From positions 62,001-126,000 of the forward strand of contig WNNJ02003044.1 in NCBI GenBank assembly GCA_012934845.2: a DNA stretch of 64,000 nucleotides. Direction: 5' to 3'. This stretch comes from Pomphorhynchus laevis (lineage: Eukaryota > Acanthocephala > Palaeacanthocephala > Echinorhynchida > Pomphorhynchidae). This document shows positions 9,691 to 20,089 of the stretch, one piece after another; position 1 is the stretch's first letter, and each line of letters begins with the position of its first letter. A program made the translations under genes and the position numbers. A model generated the notes under the pieces. The model did not search any database. It was not told where the DNA came from and worked only from the letters and a program-made list of their open reading frames with translations.

Positions 9691-12555
9691 ATGTGTGGAT
9701 CTTTGATTACCGTACTAGCAACAGCTAGTCCATGTCGAGATGTTTCGTCTTCCATGAAAATTGCATTTACAAATGCACGTAGCGCAGTTAATAAGTTGGA
9801 TGAGATTAGGTATTGGATACGTTGTCATGATGTCAATGTCTTTGGAGTTTGTGAAAGTTGGTTTCATCCTGACATATCTGATGATATGGTTCACATACCT
9901 GAATTCGCTCTTTATAGATCTGATCGAGCCCATGGACGCGGTGGTGGAGTTGCCTTCTATGTGCATGTGAGTTTGATTGTTAGTTCAGCCGTAAAATTCA
10001 TTGATGATTCATGCTCTGCCGAGGCTCTACAGTTGAGTATTACGCAATCTGGGAGTGCTATTATTACTTTATGTATAGTATATCGTGCTCCGGGCGCAAT
10101 ATCGTTCGCTCTTATTGATTTCCTTAAGAATATACCCAAGTGCCATAAATTTTTTATCTTTGGTGATTTTAACATGCATTCATACAATTCCGCCCTCTCC
10201 AGTATTGCAACTTATGATAAATATACTATGTCGTTATGTAATTTATTGTATGATGAAATGTTGCTTATTCAACATGTTCATTTTGATACTCGTTTCTCCG
10301 CAGAATCATCCTCGAAGATTGACCTGCTGTTTACTAGACTTGAATATGATATTTCTTCAATTGACAAAGAACCCCCAATTAGTTCAAGCGATCATGTGGT
10401 GGTCAAGTTTCTGATTCCTACTAATTCGACCGGATCAGACAGTGTAGAGATTGTTGAGAAGCGAGTACGGAAAGTTATCCCAGATAATGAGATAATTGAA
10501 TATGCTAAAAGGATTTCTTTTGTAAGTAATGATGGTGATGTGGAGAGCATGTGGCAGTCTATCAAAAGTGGGGTAATTCAAGTCCTAGACGAATTTGCTC
10601 CCATGCGTGTATTTTCCAAGCGTAAGAGGTCTGATAAACCTCCGTGGTTTGATAGCGAACTAAAGCGTTGTATAAGGTTGAGAAATAAGGCGTGGAGTCT
10701 CTGTAGTAAGAGTGATGCTTTATATAGTGAGTACAAACTAATACGCAATAAATGCAATCGCTTAAAATCAAAAAAGAGATACTTGTACGAGAATGATGTT
10801 GCTATGTCTTTAGGACACACACCCAAGCGATTTTGGAATTATGTTTGTCGATCAAGAGTATCTAATTCTAGTGTCCGACGCATTCATATCGGAAACGAAT
10901 TAGTTGAAGACCCTATGAAAATTTCTGAGGCGTTCGCTGATGTGTTTGCACTATCGTTAAGTAGGGATGATGCTTATAAAGTCAATATTTGTAATGGTTC
11001 ATCAATCTGTCAGAGTCCATATATAATTATCACGATGGAGGAAGTTGAGATAGAGCTATCAAGGTTAGCTAAATGCGTGTCAGCTGGTCCTGACGATATC
11101 CCCACTTATATCCTTAAGCTCTTGAAATGTATCCTGTCATATCCGCTTTCCAAATTATTCAACGTTTCTCTCAATACGTCGATAATTCCAAATGATTGGA
11201 AATCGGCGATTGTGGTACCACTTCCGAAAACAAAAAATGCTTGCGATGTTAGTGATTTTAGGCCCATAAGTTTAACATCTACTGTAAGTAAGGTACTTGA
11301 GAGAATTGTTCACAAAAGATTAATAAATGTATTGGGTTCAATAAACTATTTGAGCGACTCTCAACACGGTTTTCGGCATGGCCGCTCATGTCTAACGAAT
11401 ACTTTATGTGCTCGTGAACAATGGGCTGACGCAATTTCATGTGGATTGGTTGTCGATGTCGTCTATTTGGATTTCTCCAAGGCATTTGATCGCGTTCCAC
11501 ATGCTGAATTAATAAGTATTCTCGAATCTATTGGTGTAGATTACTATCTGACTCGTTGGATTGAGAACTTCTTGAGTGGTCGACAATTTTGTGTAAGAGT
11601 AGGTAATGCTTTTTCATCTAAACGCAGTGTTATACGTGGTGTACCTCAAGGAACGGTTCTCGGGCCATTATTATTTTGCATTTTTATCAACGAGTTGTTG
11701 AGATCGCTTAATGTACCACACTTAGCCTATGCTGACGATTTGAAGTTATGGAATGTGATCTCGACTGAACGAGACTGTTTGTCATTGCAGCGTGACCTGG
11801 ATTTAGTGTATGAATGGAGTCTTACTACAGGAGTATCATTAAACCTGGAAAAGTGTAAGAATATGAGATTGGGTCGTGGACGCAAAGGATGTCATACCTA
11901 CTTCATTGGTGTAAAAGAACTTGAGATAGTTTTGACTCATCGTGATCTTGGTATTTTGATCGATTCATCTTTAAAGACACGACATCATTACAACATTCAA
12001 TTAGGCAAAGCTAGAAAAATGATGCACACTATCAAAAATTGCTTTCTGAAAATAAATCCATCGTCATTCAGGGTGCTGTTTAACTCGTTATTGAGACCAA
12101 TACTTGAGTATTGCTCTCCATCTTGCTTCCCATGTACACGGACTGAACTGAATGCTGTCGATGGAGTTCTTCGCCGTATTACCCGTTTATGTCCAGACTG
12201 TAAGTATTTACCTTATCGTGAGAGACTTAAAGTGATTGGCATATTTGACATGAAGGTGAGGTTAATGTTTATCGACTTGGTTGCAACGTGGAAATTATTG
12301 CACAAATTTGATGGATATCCTCGAAATATTATGGTGTGTCGTAATAATAGATCCAGGCGACATCATTCGATGACAATTTTTAAACAGCATACTGGGAAAC
12401 TATCGCCTGTCACAAGATTGTCAAGACGTGTAGTTAACGTGTGGAATAGTCTTCCTGAATACGTTGTTGCCTCCACAACGCTGACTTTATTTAAGAAGCG
12501 ATTGCGAATATGTCTGGAACAGATCGATAATATGGAGAAGCTATCGTATCCTTGA
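9691..12555 (+). CDS. LINE ORF2: endonuclease and reverse transcriptase, intact
   Basis: 954 residues from ATG at 9691. The frame extends 42 bases further to a TTG at 9649, overlapping the ORF1 end at 9670. The N-terminal AP-type endonuclease has TNARS, CESW, IVYRAPG, FGDFNMHS, SKIDLLFT and SSDHVVV. A linker carries PPWFDSELKRCIRLRNKAW. The RT has DFRPISLTSTVSKVLERIV, SQHGFRHGRSCLTN, VYLDFSKAFDRVPH, GVPQGTVLGPLLF, LAYADDLKLW and HRDLGILIDSSL. The C-terminal domain ends RRVVNVWNSLPEYV and FKKRLRICLEQ. No motif residue is missing, so the protein could be active. The catalytic pattern (F/Y)LDFSKAFDRVPH is typical of CR1-type RTs. Confidence 0.95.
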   Translation: MCGSLITVLATASPCRDVSSSMKIAFTNARSAVNKLDEIRYWIRCHDVNVFGVCESWFHPDISDDMVHIPEFALYRSDRAHGRGGGVAFYVHVSLIVSSAVKFIDDSCSAEALQLSITQSGSAIITLCIVYRAPGAISFALIDFLKNIPKCHKFFIFGDFNMHSYNSALSSIATYDKYTMSLCNLLYDEMLLIQHVHFDTRFSAESSSKIDLLFTRLEYDISSIDKEPPISSSDHVVVKFLIPTNSTGSDSVEIVEKRVRKVIPDNEIIEYAKRISFVSNDGDVESMWQSIKSGVIQVLDEFAPMRVFSKRKRSDKPPWFDSELKRCIRLRNKAWSLCSKSDALYSEYKLIRNKCNRLKSKKRYLYENDVAMSLGHTPKRFWNYVCRSRVSNSSVRRIHIGNELVEDPMKISEAFADVFALSLSRDDAYKVNICNGSSICQSPYIIITMEEVEIELSRLAKCVSAGPDDIPTYILKLLKCILSYPLSKLFNVSLNTSIIPNDWKSAIVVPLPKTKNACDVSDFRPISLTSTVSKVLERIVHKRLINVLGSINYLSDSQHGFRHGRSCLTNTLCAREQWADAISCGLVVDVVYLDFSKAFDRVPHAELISILESIGVDYYLTRWIENFLSGRQFCVRVGNAFSSKRSVIRGVPQGTVLGPLLFCIFINELLRSLNVPHLAYADDLKLWNVISTERDCLSLQRDLDLVYEWSLTTGVSLNLEKCKNMRLGRGRKGCHTYFIGVKELEIVLTHRDLGILIDSSLKTRHHYNIQLGKARKMMHTIKNCFLKINPSSFRVLFNSLLRPILEYCSPSCFPCTRTELNAVDGVLRRITRLCPDCKYLPYRERLKVIGIFDMKVRLMFIDLVATWKLLHKFDGYPRNIMVCRNNRSRRHHSMTIFKQHTGKLSPVTRLSRRVVNVWNSLPEYVVASTTLTLFKKRLRICLEQIDNMEKLSYP

Positions 12556-12610
12556 TTTTCTTAACTCTATCAATTCTACATTTTGTTTAATTTTTATTTT
12601 ATTTTTTCGT

Positions 12611-12665
12611 GAGCAGACTGAACAGCCATATAGGCTTTGTCTTGTATGTTATAATATAATAATAA
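12611..12665 (+). other. LINE A2 3' nested hairpin and AAT-rich end
   Basis: agac (12615-12618) pairs with gtct (12639-12642) and, inside it, agcc (12624-12627) pairs with ggct (12633-12636). The same nested stem with a different loop occurs at 20999-21027. Conservation of paired bases around changed loop bases supports an RNA element for RT recognition. Confidence 0.65.
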
Positions 12666-12879
12666 TATTAAATGAAAAATATTGTATAATGAAAATTATA
12701 CAATATATAATTATACAATTATATAATATTGTATAATGTTATAGTATCAAAAATATTGTAAAATCAATATCGTTGAGTTGGCTTTTAATTTAAAGAGCCA
12801 AATTTGAATGATAGAATGACTTGATTACTCAATACTTGATTAAAAAATTCTTAAACTATTCTAACTACATTTGTGAGAT
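12666..12879. other. AT-rich spacer with ATAATATTGTATAAT-type repeats
   Basis: Low-complexity sequence made of overlapping tatacaat/attgtata words in both orientations. No gene seen. Confidence 0.5.
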
Positions 12880-14797
12880 TAACATATACAATCAATTCAG
12901 TTCCAGATCATTCCAATTGCAGATCAATTCAATTCCTGATCAATCCATTTTCAGATCAATGTCCATTGTCAACCCACAGATCATGTCATTACATGCACTT
13001 CTAATCCCATGTATTCACTTCCCGACACCCTCGTATCTTCCCATCTGTCTTGTTTCTTAATAACCTACATCCCCCAATCAAAATAACCTCCACCAACCTG
13101 TAAAATCCTTCAACTCATAACCTTTCCTCACATCGCTCACCACCCTCTATATTATACATATCCTCTTTGTCTTCCGCCGTCATATTACCATCTTGATATC
13201 ATCAACTCCCAGCTCTCATATCGTGATCACACAAACTCACGTTACTCGTCTTCTTTTAAGGGAACGCTTTCCTTCTCGCGATAGTTGCGTTATCGTCACT
13301 AATATCACTCCTTCCACCTTTTTATCTCTACAAACACGTCTTGACCAAAAACGTATCTTGTTCCTGCGAATAAACCAACATTTTTCAACGGAATCTCTCT
13401 TGTCGCATTTACCCGCCTAAACAAATCTTCTCAATCTAATCCTTCTTAGCCCTCTCCTGAAAATCGTTTTCAAGCATCGCTCTCAAGCGTCCTCTGTCCT
13501 CTCCTACCGATTTAAACTAATGTCCTCTTCAAACACTCGCATTTCCCCGATAGCGCACCCCTTCCGAAATCGCACAACTCTCTTCTATCCGAATCGAAAA
13601 CGCCCGTCGCGAGGAAAACGGCAAAACATCTCTTCATCCTAAACATCAACGGAAATTTTCAAGTTGCCACACCCGACACAAAATTCATGGCGCTTCATCT
13701 CCCCTATGTGTCTTCTCCGCTAGACCCTTTCACCACCACACACGGTTTCCGCCTCGGCCTCCTCAACACTAGATATATTCTCAATAAATCTATTCTTATC
13801 CTCAATCTATTCACCAAGCAATCTATCGATATCTTCTGCATCACCGAATCCTTGCACTCCGATTCTGAAACCTTCATTCGTCGTCTGCTCTCTGGCAATC
13901 GCTCACTAGTCGCATCCGCCCGCCCACACAACTTATCACCTTCTAAATTCTCTAATCTTGGCGGCATTGTCGCATTCGCCCATCACTCCGCGTATCTTCG
14001 CAAAATAATTCACCCTGTTAGTCATTGCGCTTTTGAATTACTCACTTCTCGTTCTTCTAACCCGATCACTCTAGATCTCGCCATTGTATACAGTCATGGT
14101 TCATCTGCTACTACATCCTTTTTTTTACCGAACTCGCTGACCTTCTGTTCCACTGCTCTTTATCCTCCATCCCTTTAATCGTTCTTGGCGACTTCAACAT
14201 CCGACTCAACCGCCCCTCTTCCATCGAGTCCAACCAGTTCATCAACATTCTATCAACTATAACTACAAACCCATCTCCACTGCCCTTACACATATCCTTG
14301 GCGAGCACACGTAATCACTGACTGCTGCCTATAATCGCTGTTCCACTCTCAATCTTACAACCACACCCCTCTTACACCTACGTCCTTCAAGCCTCTCCCT
14401 TCTCCGCTCTGCCTTACTCACGTCTCTACCTATCCCACAATAACATATTGTCGCTTTAATCACATCCACTCTCAATCTTATCTCGTGCCAAATGGTTTGA
14501 CATTTAATGCCTACTCTCAAAGCGTAGACCCGTCATGTTTTCTAATCTATTACCGCTATCTCAGACGTGATTTCCGCTCGATCACTACGTCTTTCCGTTA
14601 TTCCTAACTTGCTCTTCGCCGGTCTCATCTCATCCTACTACGTACCAAATGAGACTCCTTCTGGCAGCATAAAATCATCACTTCATTCAACTCTAAGACT
14701 CTATGGCATACTTTTAACTCAATCCTTGCTCGCTCCTCTTCGTCGTGCAACATCAACAATCCCCATGATTATTCGTCATTTCTCCAGACCAAAGTAT
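12880..14797 (+). mobile_element. Degraded family B LINE, copy B2, 3' end missing
   Basis: Pieces of family B proteins follow in order on the plus strand. The ORF1 end is at about 13190-13690 (RLNKSSQS, then NINGNFQV just before the next ATG). The endonuclease starts at 13687 with MALHLPYVSSPLDPF, then FRLGLLNTRYILN, IDIFCITESLHSD, VLGDFNIRLNR in another frame, and HILGEHT. The linker to about 14797 has FWQHKI and SFNSKTLWHTFNSILARSS. Several stops and frame shifts show it is dead. The left part (12880-13000) has short imperfect agatcaattcaa repeats. It stops abruptly where the oppositely oriented copy B3 begins, so the RT and 3' end are absent. Confidence 0.78.
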
Positions 14798-14800
14798 CCA

Positions 14801-16758
14801 CGGCGAAAAGCAATGATAAGAAGACGAATTTGAACACGACAATAAATGGTAGGCCAATCAAGAGAAACAAGATAGTGGGATGTATGATCAAAACGACGAA
14901 GACGGAGGAGAACTCGAACGGCAGCGTTGATGATGCGTTGTAAAGGAAGAAGAGTGGATTTAGGTGAGTTGGAAAATAGACTAAGACAGTAATCAAGTCT
15001 TGAGAAAAGAAGAGAAGATATGAGAGTCATACAAGAAGGGAAATCGATCAATCTACGAACTTGACGGAGGTTGCGGAGTATCAAGGTAGATGAGCGTACT
15101 TTATCTCTAACGAAAGGTTTAAGTGAAAGTCGGTTGTCCAAATGGAAGCCTAGGAAAACGAGATTATCAACGATTGAAAGAATTGTAGAATTTAATGATA
15201 CGGAGGGAGGTTCGAAGCCGAGGCGTCGAGGTAGGATCCACATAATTTTGGATTTATCAGGATTCAGAGAACGGCAAAGGGAAGAAAGATTATTGGAAAT
15301 TGAAACAAGACAGTCCGAAGCGAAAACACTAAGATCGTGAATACGATAAACAGGTGCATGAGCATAGATGAGAATGTCATCAGCATATTGCATAACATGG
15401 AAGTTAAATTTATGAGAAATCGAAGACAAGTCACCGAGAAGAAGAGAGAAAAGCATAGGGCCTAATACGGAGCCTTGTGGAACACCGGTCGGGATGGATG
15501 AAGGATGGGAGAGAGAAGAGTTAGAATAGACGCGAAATGTACGGTTTGACAGATATGAAGAAAACCATGATACAGTGGGTAAAGAGAAGCCATAATCATG
15601 ACGAAGGCGATGTAGAAGAATCGAGTGATCGACGATGTCAAAAGCAGACGATAGATCAAGAGAAACTATGACACTACATAATTTATGATCGCGCGAGATG
15701 AGTAAGTCATTATAAACTTTAAGACAGGCAATTTCAGTAGAGTGATTAGAGCGAAAAGCGGCTTGGAAGGGAGGAAACAAGTTAGAGGAAAAGCGATATG
15801 TATTAACTTGCTTGCGAACGAGACGCTCAAGGAGTTTAGAGATGGTTGGGAGAAGTGAGATTGGACGGTACGAAGATGGTAGTGAGGAGTCGAGAGATTG
15901 CTTTTTGATGATAGGACGAACAGTGGCGCATTTCCAGATGGAAGGAAATGTACGGCTACGGATGGACGAGTTGAACAATGTTGTTAGGAAGGGTGAGATA
16001 GAGAAGCAGATATTTTTAAGCAAGTGAGTTGGAATTGGGTCAGAAGGAGAGGTTTTATTAGGTTATGACAGCAGAACCGAAGAAACTTCATCAGACGAAA
16101 CGGGAAGAAGGTGGAATAGTTCTGGGAGGGAAGTATTTAAAGAGAAGTGTGGGTACAAGGGGGCTACGGATAGTAGGGAAAGTAAATTAGATAGCTTAGT
16201 TTGTAGATAAGAAGAGAATTCATCAGGATTTATATTACAAGAAGTAGATGATCGCGAAAGAATTGAGTTTAAGATTTTCCAATGAGATTTAGAGTTGTAG
16301 ATGACTCGAATTGATTTCGCCAAAACATAGTACGTTTAGTACGTATAAGAATAAGATGTGAACGGCGTAGAGAAAAGTAGGACTCACGGAGATTTGGAGG
16401 GAGTGAGTTAGGAGAACGTTTAAGAAAGCGATTATACACACGAAAAGAGTGACGGAGTCGACGCTTAGAAAGACTACAGTCAGAATCGAACCAAGGAGCA
16501 TGGCGTAAGCGCTGACAGCGTCGGAGTCGACTAGGCAGAAGTTTATTGATGATAGACATAAGTTCAGAATCAAACAGAATGCAGAGATCATCGGGAGAGA
16601 GATAGTTAAGAGGAAGTGAAAAGAGTGAAGAATTGAGTAAGGCTGTGCAGAGAATAGGGAATATCGAGAAGTTTCCAGGGTCGACTTGGTGTGAATAATG
16701 GTGGAGGCGGAGAAGAAGGATGGGAACTAGTAAGAGTGACAAGGAAATGATCGGACAA
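14801..16758 (-). repeat. Inverted partner of 5408-7362 (about 99.9% identical)
   Basis: All six reading frames of this stretch match those of 5408-7362 in reverse, apart from one 1-base indel and one substitution. The two arms are 7.4 kb apart at their inner ends, and the stem is about 1.95 kb long. Confidence 0.93.
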
Positions 16759-17451
16759 ACCAGAATCAGTAATTGACAAGGAAGTATAGTCATTGAAGCA
16801 GTTAGGGACAGCAATGATGTCGAGAGCACCGCCGAGAATATGAGTTGGGCTTGTTGAAAGTAATTTATAGTTAAAATCAGAAAAAAGATTAGTTAAAGTG
16901 ATAGAGTCAGAGTCAGCCGGGCGATCAAGACGAATGTTAAAGTCACCGAGAACAAAAGAAGGAGTATAAGACAATGAACAGTGAGACATAAGATCTGCAA
17001 TGTCGTTAAAGAAGATACGTGAGGGGGTAAGTGAACCTGGACGGTATACAATCACAAGTTCCAGAGGGAAAGGAGTTGATAATCTGCATATGAGTAATTC
17101 GAACGAGGTGTAACGGATGTTAACGTTAATTTTACGTAAAGACATTGGGTGACGAGCAATGGCAACTATACCGCCGTGATTAAAATCAGTAGATGTATGA
17201 GAGGCAATTGGACGAGCTGATTCAAGTAAAGAACAACCAGAGCGACATAGACGACGAATAGCAAGATCGTCGGAGTCACAATGCCAGGATTCGGTAATGC
17301 AGAGAATATCGATAGATAATTGATCGAAGATATCAAGGAGCATATCAGCTTTATGAAGAATGGAGCGAGTGTTGAATAGACTAAGACGAAAAGTATGCTT
17401 AGGAGCGAGATCGACTAGCGAAGAAGACAAGGGGGAGAGATGGGACGCCAT
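14801..17451 (-). pseudogene. LINE family B ORF2 (endonuclease, RT), broken
   Basis: The endonuclease frame runs 17451-16606 from ATG: FRLSLFNTRSILHK, IDILCITESWHCD, IVYRPGS, VLGDFNIRLDRP, GGALDIIAVP and SDHFLVTL, all typical. A 1-base indel at about 16660 (ccc against cc in B1) moves the frame to 16829-16269, then 16323-16063, a stop, and 16023-14776 (RT, 415 codons, of which the last few belong to flanking sequence). The RT is almost identical to B1, with one residue changed (GFHLDNR here, GFHFDNR in B1). Confidence 0.9.
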
Positions 17452-18882
17452 CGAATTTTTGGCCTTGTGTGTACAACGTGAAAATTTCCATTGATTTGAC
17501 GTATAGATAAGGATGACTCGCCGTTTGTTTCACGTCGATGTTTCTCAATGCGAGCTAAATTGAGCTGGGCAATATCATAAGGGGAGCTGTCAGGAAAGTT
17601 ACGACTAGTAGACGAAGTGGTAAGAAGTTTAAAACTTTGGGAAAGTACCAAGGATGCATGTGAACTATGTCGGAAAACAATTTTTAGGAGTGGAGGACTG
17701 AGATGATTGGATTTAGTGGATTTGTTTAAACGGATCAAAGATACAGGAGCGATATTATTGAAGAGGGATGGATTATTATCAGGAAGAATTGTTGCTAGGA
17801 TAGACCTGAAAGCAGATACATCATCATCGAGGCGACATTGAGGAGAAGCAGATTCGGAAACCTTTAAATTAGATATGATAATGCATTGATCGCGCGAAGG
17901 AACACGATTACGTAGTGGTGGACGGAAAGACCTGATAGCAGTAGAGGCAGAAGAGCAGATAAACGTGGGAATGACAGGGGTGCTAAGTGAAGATTTAAGA
18001 TAGTTTGGAGCATGTGTGACAGGAGTGGAGTGTTGAATCGGTTGATCGGAGATGTTACTGGAGATGATTTTGACAGAAGGATGTAAATTATTGATAGGTG
18101 ATACGGTTGGAGCATGTGTGACAGAAGTGGTTTTTTGAATAGGTTGAACGGAGATGTTACTGGAGATAATTTTGACAAAAGGATGTAAATTATTGAGAAG
18201 TGATACGGTAGAGGTAGAGTAAGGAGTACGTGAAGAGAAGAAATAAGTATGAGATGTATTTAGATGTGGGGATGAATAGGAAAAATGAGGTACGAGATGA
18301 AGGCCTTTACTGTTTGCATTGTTAGGAAGATGAAGATTAAGGGAAGTTTTATCCGTAGTTAAAGGAGGAGTGTGTGTGAGAAGTTTCAAGAACGGGTTTC
18401 ATAGATGACGAAGGAGTTAGTAAGCAAACGGATGACGACGATAGCTTGGAAGATATGTTGTCGTTTGTTGATGTTCCATGTATAACAGCGGTCTGAGTCG
18501 ACTGAGAGATATCATCAATTTTATTTATTGAGCACAACTCTGTTTCGTTAGCGTTCAGAACGTATCTACCGTTTGAGTGGTCAATATTTGAATTCTTTGA
18601 ATGTAGTAAACCGGGTAACGTGTCTTGTTGAGTCGGTGACTTTGACGAATCGTGTTCACCTAGATGACATGATACGCGGTTCTGACAGTTCGGTGCTTGA
18701 CAATCAACGCAGGCTTTTTTTGTTCTTGCACATTCACATCTAATACACTTGGACGCTATCGAGAAGCAGTTACAGCATCGCGCCGCATTCCTAAGTTTTC
18801 CTCTTTTGCCATTTGTATGTGTCGGCTTCCGGTTTGGTGCTTGACAATTCAGTCGGCTTTCACTTCGGTGCTTGACAATCAA
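17415..18882 (-). pseudogene. LINE family B ORF1: Cys-rich N-terminus, one frameshift
   Basis: Two overlapping frames encode one ORF1. Frame 18882-18349 (177 codons, TTG start; no clear ATG) has a Cys cluster ARCCNCFSIASKCIRCECAR then KKACVDCQAPNCQNRVSC, similar in spacing to CXC-type zinc clusters. Frame 18389-17415 (324 codons) has a Pro/Ser/Thr-rich part with a 34-residue tandem repeat and then a C-terminal half (QCIIISNLKVSESAS to RPKIRW). That half aligns with the family A ORF1 end, for example DDVSAFRSIL against DDVSAIRGVL. The frame change lies between 18349 and 18389. ORF1 and ORF2 overlap by 37 bases (17415-17451), as in family A. Confidence 0.8.
18011..18214 (-). repeat. 102-bp direct repeat inside LINE ORF1, two copies
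   Basis: Two in-frame copies of a 34-residue unit, VSLLNNLHPFVKIISSNISV and VSPINNLHPSVKIISSNISD, each followed by QPIQ and a VTHAP motif. The period of 102 bp follows from catgtgtg at 18011 and 18113. Confidence 0.85.
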
Positions 18883-18905
18883 CGCAGGCTTTATTGTTAG
18901 TAAGT

Positions 18906-19400
18906 TTTTTTTATCTCAAATGTGTGTTTAGGCTGTTAAATATTTTTGTTCTGTTAGCTGTTATAATAGAAATGCTAAATAATTAATTGTTATAATAAAG
19001 TTTAGGAACAGGAAAGAGCATTCATTTTTTATTTTCGATTAACATTACATTATACGAATTATATTTTATAATGCGAGACATTTATTTTCGAAAAAACACA
19101 CTAAATAATACAGTCGAAATAAGTTACAAACAAGTGGATCAATTAGACCTTTTATGACGGGCCGTTTTTGGCTAGACAATGGGATAAGCATGTTTAAAGT
19201 AACCTCAAGTCCTTTAGTGTGAGCTTGTATCCGCTACGTCGTAGAGATTAACGTAGAGATTATAATAATTTTATAATTATAATTATAAAAATATAATTAT
19301 AATTATATTAATCATATTGTTGAGAAATAAGGACTCAGAAAAGTGAAACTTATCGGAGAGAATACCACATATGATTTTATTCGATAAATATAGAAACAGT
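18906..19400. other. AT-rich spacer, no gene seen
   Basis: About 500 bases with TATAATTATAA-type low complexity near 19260-19310. No convincing ORF. Confidence 0.5.
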
Positions 19401-19404
19401 TATC

Positions 19405-19940
19405 AGATGAGTGAGTGTACAATATAACATTACGTTAGAGAGTATTAGTTATAGAATTAAGTATACGAGTTCACGACATTGGCTTACTATGAAACACCGC
19501 ATCTTATTTCGTATCTTTGTATCACTTTTTGACTCCTTTCCTCAAGCTCACCGTTTTATCTACATCTTCCTACATTTACTGAATCCCGCATATCCTCCAT
19601 AAATCTTCGTTCATGCCACTATCTTCTTCTCCATATTACGTCATTTTCTTCACACTGTGGACGCCGTTCTCTAGAATAAACTGCCTTCAGCTATTCGCTT
19701 CACTGCCTACTGTCTATCCTTCAAACACATTCTCCGCCCCTTTTTCTTCCATTAATAATTGAATCAATTACTTACATTTTAAATTGTCCGAAACTTCCCA
19801 CACACAAACACCATATGAACATGTTTCGTTCCATGTTTTGTTTTAATTTTTTGTTGTAAAACTGTAAATTTGTAATTTAATGGACTTGTAATTGAACTTA
19901 TACCCACAATAGCCACTTTAATAACCTGTACTATATTTCT
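19405..19940 (+). mobile_element. L2/CR1-like LINE 3' fragment (another family)
   Basis: The frame at 19450-19602 reads SRHWLTMKHRILFRIFVSL, which is the C-terminal RT landmark LHWLP...RI.FKIL of L2/CR1 LINEs. In other frames further on, WNKLPSAIR-like and LSFKHILRPFFF blocks (about 19670-19755) give the usual ORF2 end. Too damaged for a family name. The sequence to about 19940 is probably its 3' UTR. Confidence 0.65.
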
Positions 19941-20089
19941 AATTGACTAATAAGTAATCGCTTATTATGATTCCTATCAAAATATTACAAAATCAAAATT
20001 AACAAAATATTAAAAATAATCAACAGCTTTTATTCATTACAAAATATTATTTTTTGACATTTTTGCGTCTACACAAAAGCCTTCCATCA

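Larger units (their letters stand above)
8305..12665 (+). mobile_element. CR1-like LINE, family A copy A2, nearly full length
   Basis: A whole non-LTR element. It has a 5' leader (8305-8576) sharing its first bases with A1 and containing a 15-bp minisatellite, then ORF1 with one apparent frame slip near its start, an intact ORF2, a short 3' UTR with a nested hairpin (12611-12650) and a terminal run of AAT/ATA repeats. An ORF2 of 954 codons without a stop marks it as a young insertion. I could not define a target-site duplication, which is common for CR1-type elements. Confidence 0.93.
14801..18905 (-). mobile_element. L2/CR1-like LINE, family B copy B3, 3'-truncated
   Basis: Read right to left: leader, Cys-rich ORF1 (18882-17415), ORF2 endonuclease (from 17451), linker and RT down to IIAFR at about 14803. 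Homology with B1 stops at gcttttcgcc, so the last about 110 codons, 3' UTR and hairpin are missing. Missing 3' ends are abnormal for LINE insertions and imply later deletion or rearrangement at the tail-to-tail joint with B2. ORF1 and ORF2 each have frame lesions. Confidence 0.9.

Noticed and set aside
13687-14178. Intact endonuclease gene
   Set aside because: The frame ends before the GDFN motif, which continues in another frame; it is a broken LINE copy.
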